Below are positions 58,233 to 64,000 of a DNA stretch of 64,000 bases, piece after piece. Each line of letters begins with the position of its first letter. The stretch's first letter is position 1. The notes under the pieces were generated by a model that was not told where the DNA came from, searched no databases, and saw only the letters and a program-made list of their open reading frames with translations. Source of the DNA: Angiostrongylus vasorum. Its lineage: Eukaryota; Nematoda; Chromadorea; Rhabditida; Metastrongylidae. A program made the position numbers and the translations under genes. The stretch lies in contig JADANN010000218.1 of NCBI GenBank assembly GCA_018806985.1, positions 372,001 through 436,000 on the forward strand, read 5' to 3'.

Positions 58233-60549
58233 TAATGCGTCACTAAGGTAAAGAGTATGTAGTATTTTATAGATATTTGAGATGAAACAATACAAAAGCC
58301 GCAGAGCCTGCGTTGAGAAAAACCTTCTCGGTGTCGTCTCCATGGAAACGTTCCGACATCTGCCATCTGTCACGATGGATCTGTGACAGATTGTTGTGAG
58401 TTACAAAAGAAAAAGATACCGTATTGATTTCCACACTACTGTATTAGGCGTGCACAGTTCTACAGATTTTTTAATGTCAAATCTCAAATACATCGTGTCT
58501 CAGCCTACGGCGAACTTTGTTGATTAAAGTGAAAGCATTAGAATTTATGCAGAATTTGCGGCTTGGACACAAGTTTCTATATTACACCACGGTGGTACTG
58601 TGCTCGTATAGTTTAAGAATTTTGCAAAGACGTTTTCATTGCCGACTTTGTCCATGAAGATTTTTGCTTAAAGCGGATCTCGAGTTACTTGCAGAGTGGC
58701 AATCCGGATTGGGAAGATTCCAACAAGAAGACTTAGCGTTGTGTTCTAGGTCCTCCAGTTTTACAACATTGCTTTGTACGAACTCTGGGCAGCTTGTGCA
58801 GCAGAAGGGCTCGTCTTCAATCAGCCAATGCGGATTTTTGATGTTGAAGCTCTCGGTGCATTAGTCGATCGATTCCTAGTAGCTCTTTGCTGTTAGTGCA
58901 TTCGTTAAGTCTCTAAATGGTAAAGAAGACGATTCCATCTGACAAGCACGAAAAAAACATTCATAGCCTTATTCTTTGAGATGTATGTCGGTGTTCTCAT
59001 CTTTGTAACCCTACTCAGAACGTCGTCGGATTTCGCATGGAATCTATTTTCCTTTGAAACTGAGGATGCCATCAACAAACAGATCGTATTGTTGACCATA
59101 AAGAAAGCGTGTGAAGAACTTCACAGTGGTAATCACCATTTCCAGTCTCTTCAATTCATGTGGCAATTATTTTCTCCGTTTTTCATCCTTCAATTTAACT
59201 GAGAAGTGTGTCTTGAAAGTATTTGTCTACTTCAGCTTAGTTCCTATGTGTACTCTAGAAAGATGTGACTGATTAGCTCCTCATCATTGAATGCCCACAA
59301 ATAGTCACCATAGATGGCAGGCCCTCAGTGTTTCCACGACCGACTTCTTTTTAACCTCGACGTTGAGCCTTGGTATTCCGCAATATTCCCCATTTTCATG
59401 AATCCTGTCCACAGCGAAACTTTTGAAAGCAACGTTTCACAGCATAGTCGTCAACGGTCCTTTGGAAAACTAACAACACACTGCATGTTGTTTTCGCGGC
59501 TTCACATCCACGTTCGGAACCATTCAAATAACCGTACTTACTGAGTCTGCTCACTGGGCGGCGACCTCCGATAGAATAGCGTTCGTTTGGTTGAACACTT
59601 ATCTTGACAAAAAAATGATCAGTGTAGGGGCAATTTGCATTCTTGATGGACTTTCATAGTTCTGCACAGAGCTAGAATGTAGTTCATACGTACTTGTTGT
59701 AACTTTGCTTGCTGATCCAGTTAAGGTTCATCCAGAGTGCACGGTATGCAGGGTCGGATAATCTTGGAGAAGAGCATTTCAGCAAGCAAATTGGCAACTA
59801 TTTGCGAAGACAGTTGCAATTACCTTTGCTGGGAAGAGTGTCCGCGAGTTAGTTCTGCCCATCTATTCGAAATTCCTATATTCTTTATAATCTAAGTGAC
59901 CTTACCTATTCTGGTACTGAATTTCCCTACAACAAATTTCCTGTTCTTCTTGTTCATTTTCTACAGCTCATCGTAGAACTCACTTGATTCGTCCCATCAG
60001 ATGCGTAGATTGAAAAGTAACAGTTGATTGCGACGGTCATCTCTTCAGGCAGAGGTGGAGGTGGAGTAAATCCGAAAGAAGTCAGAAGATTTCACATGTG
60101 TCAACGCAATAAGAAGCACTCATAGGAATAGCAAAGCCGGTCAACACTTCGTCAATGTAAATTCGTCCTACTGATAATAGTGTTCCCGTCATTTATTTGG
60201 CTCAAATCGACTCTTTGCTATTTACCGCCTGTAAGGTGGACTTTTCCACGGAGTTTTCTAGGACTTGATGTGACAAGGCCTCATGAAGAGCGAAAAGCAA
60301 TTGACGAGAGTGTACTGGTAGTACACTTTCAGCGCAAGGAGCAATCTTATTGGCATTTCATGGGCGTTTTGCTTTGGTCGTTGAGGACGAATCCCCTCAC
60401 AAACAAACGTTTGTTCGCCTATAAAGGATTGCCTCACATTTTGACACTGTAGACGTAAGAAGCATGTCTGTGAAGCAGTGAGCATGGCGTTTTGCTGGAT
60501 AAACGGTCTGCTTCTTCTATTGATTCCAGAGACACCCACTTACCTATCA
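58233..60549. other. Upstream region of IFT139
   Basis: No promoter element was identified. Minus-strand frames between 58.63 and 59.57 kb contain broken protein-like pieces (NPHWLIEDEPFCCTSCPEFV near 58830-58770), perhaps an old DNA transposon; no family assigned. Confidence 0.3.
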
Positions 60550-62760
60550 CTGGGTGTCGCGCTTGGTCACCAACGGTATCACCTGTAGTCCCGTTCATCG
60601 TCGGGTGACTCAAGCCGGCGCCAGTAAATCTTCTATTTTTTCTGTGTCGCGTGTAAGAGTAGCCCAGTGGGTTCTGCTCGCTCTAGGGACTCGTCGAGCA
60701 TCATATCTTTCTTCAAGGCTCTTTCGTGAAGAACTCTGACCATCGGGTCGGTGGTCTTCCTGCAGTACGTTTAACATCCCGAGAAATTCAGTCACTAACG
60801 GCTCTTGTCCATCGGTTGTCATTCATACGCATTAAGTGTCCGGCCCACCTTTTCTTCGACTGTTTGGCGTACAGAACGGCATCTTTGATTTCTGATCGGA
60901 AGTACCGTTGAGTCGAAAAGGTGGGCACGAAGCCCGATGTTCTTCGTCCTCTACACTACATCCTCGTTGCATTGAAAGCTCATCAAGTCGCTCTTTCCTT
61001 CTGCTCAACTCTGGAGCAAAGTAGACCAACATGTTGATTTCCTGATCTAGATAGATATAACTGGAGCATTCGGAGATATTCGTTCCGTTGAGCGTGAAGG
61101 GAGCATACGAAATCAATCCGTTCCTCATGAACATCGCCTTTGTGAGATTTAGTCGAAGACCAATCTTTCCATAGGCTTTATCAAAGTGGGCAAGCATACG
61201 TTCCACGGTAGCGTTTCAGCTCGAATGTTTCTGGAGACAGACGTTTCTTGGTGACTTTCGAACTCTCAGCTTTCAAAGCGCTAACGTGAAGATGTTGCAT
61301 GGGTCGATCGTATTCCTCGTCGATGTTATCGACAACGGCATGTTCCCAACGGCCGACTAATGAAATGAGTAAGTTTCAGTTAGCTGTGGTTCTAGGACTT
61401 TGCTTTTTGAATTTAGCGGCTTTTTCTCCTTTCCGCGAGAAACAGAATCTTGCACGAAGGAGGCGATTGTCCGATCCCGTGTAGAATTTTTGGGACAACA
61501 GCGACATCGGTTAGGCAAAACCTTCTCTTTACTATGATGTCGTCTATTTCTTTATGGTACTCTCCACTGGGAGACTCCCACGTCCAGCCGTGAAGGTGGG
61601 GCTTTCGAAATTGTGAGTTACCATGGATGGTCTTGGTCGTCATGATAAACTCAGAGAGCCGCTCACCCTGTGCGTTCCATTCTAATCCATGGGTCCCAAT
61701 GTGACGCTCTTCAGACGTTCTTCTTGGTCCAATCTTGGCGTTGAAATCTCCAATGATGACCTTGAAGAATGCATAGTCTTCTCTGCATGACTTCTCCAAG
61801 TCCATATAGAATTCTTCGACTTCTTCTTCGTCATAGTTTGATGTCGGCGCTTAAACGACGAAGACTGTCAAAGCCAGTAGTGATCTACATCATTTTAGTC
61901 GTAAACGTCCTATTCGGGTTGTAAGCTGTTCGAATGGATCGATGTTCATGGATAAACTCGTTTTGACGAGAGAGTCGACGTCGCCGACTCCTCAACTGTC
62001 GCATGTTCCCAGGAACAGTTCTTCTCCGGTGTCATAGAAGGCGTTGAAAGGGTGGCGTCTTATGGTCCCTGCCAGGCCGATGACGTTGTAGCTCATCCTT
62101 CTTGCTTGCATGAGAGAGTCTTCTACCGAGGACTCCGATGCAAGTGTACGTGCATTATAGGTACAGATCGTCAGCGTAGGTCTTTGCAATCCAGGCAGCT
62201 TCCATTGGCCCTGAGGTTTTAGCAGCCTCTGCGTACTTGTCGTACCCAACGCTGCCGAATTGGGGACTCTTTCGGGGTCAGGGCAATGGGGCCCCTTTTC
62301 TTTATCGTTTTTAGCTTTTTGATACCCACGTATAGCTTGCCGGGCTCTTAACGTGGGGGCTGGGTATACTCACGGGTAGCTTGCCAGGCTCTCCCAAAGT
62401 GGACATGGAGCTTATTTGTTGGAGTCGCCTCCTAACCGCCTCCCATATACTTCCCTGTCACTTGATTGTAGGCTTTTGGCCGAATTGACTCGTAGAATAC
62501 AATCCGCATAAACTAGAACGCACCCACACACAATTGCATGAATGCGCCTAGCAAATACAGAAAGTATGTGCCTAATCGGTACCGCAGAAACAGGAGTCCA
62601 TTCCCTCGATCCACCTGCATCTCAGGGAGGCAAAGGTCGCTTTTGGTCTGCGTTTAACCCCCTATCCCCCCACCTGGGGACGGGCCACGTAGCGTCGCGA
62701 CTAACCGGCTATGGGGATCCTTCATATGAGGGAGATCCGTGGCGCCAACGATAGTCGCCG
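60550..62760 (-). mobile_element. RTE-clade retrotransposon, same family as 10-13 kb, internally deleted
   Basis: 5' UTR 62760-62300; endonuclease TICTYNARTLASESSVEDSL at 62170 and [20 protein letters not shown] at 61745, with GDFNAK intact. The linker is at 61400-61250. At about 61230-61200 the sequence jumps to the reverse transcriptase thumb (ERMLAHFDKAYGKIGLRLNL at 61206). The palm with GDTIS and FADD is missing, about 1 kb compared with the 10-13 kb copy. The 3' end reaches about 60555. Confidence 0.86.
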
Positions 62761-63124
62761 GAAATTTTATATAGTCTATCCAACCGATCGAAGCTACTGT
62801 GGCAAATCCCACATATCTGTTAAATCTGTTAAGTCAGTGCTACATGGAATTGGTGGAAAAATTTATCTCCACCCTCATTTTGAAATTCAAAACGACGTAG
62901 GATACTGTAAGCATCTGTAGCCTCAGCGGGCTAAAAAGTTCTTGATTTTGTTACAAATCAGCGAGCTTTAACGTCATCTGAAAAACGTCCTTTCAAACAT
63001 GATAACTTAATTGAGCTAGTGAACAGATGAATACGCAGATCTCTCGGATTTTGTGTAACTGGTTCCAAGATATGCATTTTTCTTACTGATAAATTAACCC
63101 AAGGTTGGTAAAATAGTTTATTGC

Positions 63125-63155
63125 GCTGACGTTTCGACGCTTTCGCCTTCTTCAG
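63125..63155 (-). ncRNA. Small hammerhead ribozyme motif, intact core
   Basis: Minus strand: CTGAAGA, stem II GGCG/CGTC with one G-U pair and AAAG loop, then GAAACGTCAGC. Core residues all match the small Penelope-type hammerhead. A second motif on the opposite strand lies 241 bp downstream. Confidence 0.72.
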
Positions 63156-63395
63156 AACTGGTACTAGCTGATGAGGATACCGACTGCTGCAGGATGGATT
63201 GACCGAAGAAAACAAGTTATAATCACCAGAGGGTCACCATTATCAACAGCCAGTACCCTGTATGAAAGAGCGTAGCCATATGAGTATACCACATTCAAAA
63301 GATGCTCCACTGAAGAAGATCCGACTCGATATGAAGATGAAGACGCCACGTCGAGAAGGCGAACAACTGCGGACCATTGGGTTGGATCATCGGCT

Positions 63396-63425
63396 CTGAT
63401 GAAGACGAAGACGTCGAAGCGTTAG
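63396..63425 (+). ncRNA. Hammerhead-like motif, GAAG instead of GAAA
   Basis: Plus strand: CTGATGA, a perfect 4-bp stem II (GACG/CGTC, loop AAGA), then GAAGCGTTAG. The A-to-G change in the GAAA strand and ACGT to GCGT in stem III should reduce or abolish activity. The sequence after it, to about 63515, matches the 3' tails of the other Penelope fragments. Confidence 0.45.
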
Positions 63426-63520
63426 ACTAATAAAAATTATTTATCAACCTCGTGTAAGCTTATCAAAGAAAGAATACATATTGATCAGTCATGTCGAGGT
63501 TAAGGCAAAGTCGGTTTCCG
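63396..63520 (+). mobile_element. Penelope-like 3' tail fragment
   Basis: After the hammerhead-like motif come CAACCTCGTGTAAGCTTATC and TGATCAGTCATGTCGAGG, matching the tails at 15.0 and 47.5 kb. A family-C repeat begins about 15 bp later. Confidence 0.5.
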
Positions 63521-63533
63521 AAAAATTGTTATG

Positions 63534-63901
63534 CTCCTCTACCAACGGTTTGGCACCTCATCGTGACTGGCTGGTGTTCTGGCGTGTCGAGCTGCGATGT
63601 GGGTGATTCATGCCCTAGCAGAGTCTCCCAAACCGAGAAGGAGACCGACGTCTTCATCCAGAAGCCCAGCTAAGAGTGAACCAGTACCAGGAATCATCGC
63701 CGTCCTGCTAGCGAATTAGTTGCATGGTGGCAAATCTCGCTCTGATCCACAAGGGTGGCGACTGTGTGTGGTGGTGACGACCTGTGGCAGACATTGCTGA
63801 CCTCGGAACTCCAGGGAAACACAATGGCTAAACCACCAACTGTAGAGTTTGCTGGGGCCTGCAAAACCAGTGAAGGAGGGTCGTCCAAGTATCCAAGTAT
63901 T
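63534..63901 (+). repeat. Family C repeat
   Basis: Head decayed (ACCAACGGTTTGGCACCTCA), GCTAAGA retained, P2' now GTGAACC. Outside the IFT139 gene but in the same orientation as the other five copies. Confidence 0.82.
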
Positions 63902-63934
63902 TTCTCCATTCCAAGATATCAATCTTCCAGTAAG

Positions 63935-64000
63935 GGCGCGTGTGGCGCAGTGGTTGGAGGCGCCAGTGCGACACACGTGGAATCGATCCTCGCGCCCATG
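63935..64000 (+). repeat. Family A repeat, cut by the window end
   Basis: Head GGCGCGTGTGGCGCAGTGGT followed by a B-box-like GGAATCGATCC; only the first 66 bp are inside the window. Confidence 0.82.

Noticed and set aside
58630..59570. Mariner-like transposase remnant upstream of IFT139
   Set aside because: A few positions resemble mariner motifs only after switching frames repeatedly; not enough to call.
63935..64000. tRNA gene (A and B boxes in the family-A head)
   Set aside because: No acceptor-stem pairing or anticodon loop, and the segment recurs about 20 times with a common non-tRNA body; it is a SINE head.

Overview
The window looks like nuclear DNA of a strongylid, hookworm-like nematode. 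The evidence is small exons with TTTCAG-type acceptors, a near-perfect trans-splice acceptor in front of the only host gene, and Penelope-like, RTE and tRNA-like short repeats of the kinds that fill hookworm genomes. The species assignment is an inference. No prokaryotic, CRISPR or viral content was recognised.

One host gene dominates. On the minus strand from 58213 down to 17286 I could assemble a complete 34-exon model of IFT139 (TTC21B family), a TPR subunit of the intraflagellar transport complex A. All 34 exons join in frame (3987 nt, 1328 residues plus stop, against about 1316 in the human protein). A likely spliced-leader acceptor lies 5 nt before the ATG and an AATAAA lies about 110 nt after the stop. 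The coding part is under 10% of the 41-kb locus. The introns, notably intron 26 (8.2 kb) and intron 12 (7.1 kb), are packed with mobile elements.

Left flank (1-17.2 kb): a decayed minus-strand Penelope-like element (2.0-4.8 kb) with terminal direct repeats and two small hammerhead-ribozyme motifs; further Penelope 3' ends at 1.6, 9.0-9.8 and 14.8-15.0 kb; a nearly full-length but inactivated RTE (10.3-13.6 kb); a (TA)n tract; several short repeats. Right flank (58.2-64 kb): an internally deleted RTE (60.5-62.8 kb), two more hammerhead motifs and short repeats.

Four short repeat families recur and are named here only for convenience. A is tRNA-like, about 280 bp, with 10-13 bp target-site duplications. 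B is about 330 bp. C is about 375 bp and all copies are on the plus strand. D is tRNA-like and often occurs as inverted pairs. The most notable finding concerns family C. Its 5' end folds on paper as an HDV-like self-cleaving ribozyme (nested P1/P2/P3 plus a GCTAAG strand), and its 3' end carries the last codons, stop and tail of the RTE at 42.4-44.3 kb. This suggests a ribozyme-headed non-autonomous partner of that RTE. With the hammerheads of the Penelope elements, two unrelated ribozyme types serve two unrelated retroelement groups in one window. A second striking object is a palindromic family-D insertion of 744 bp, flanked by a 12-bp target duplication, next to IFT139 exon 4.
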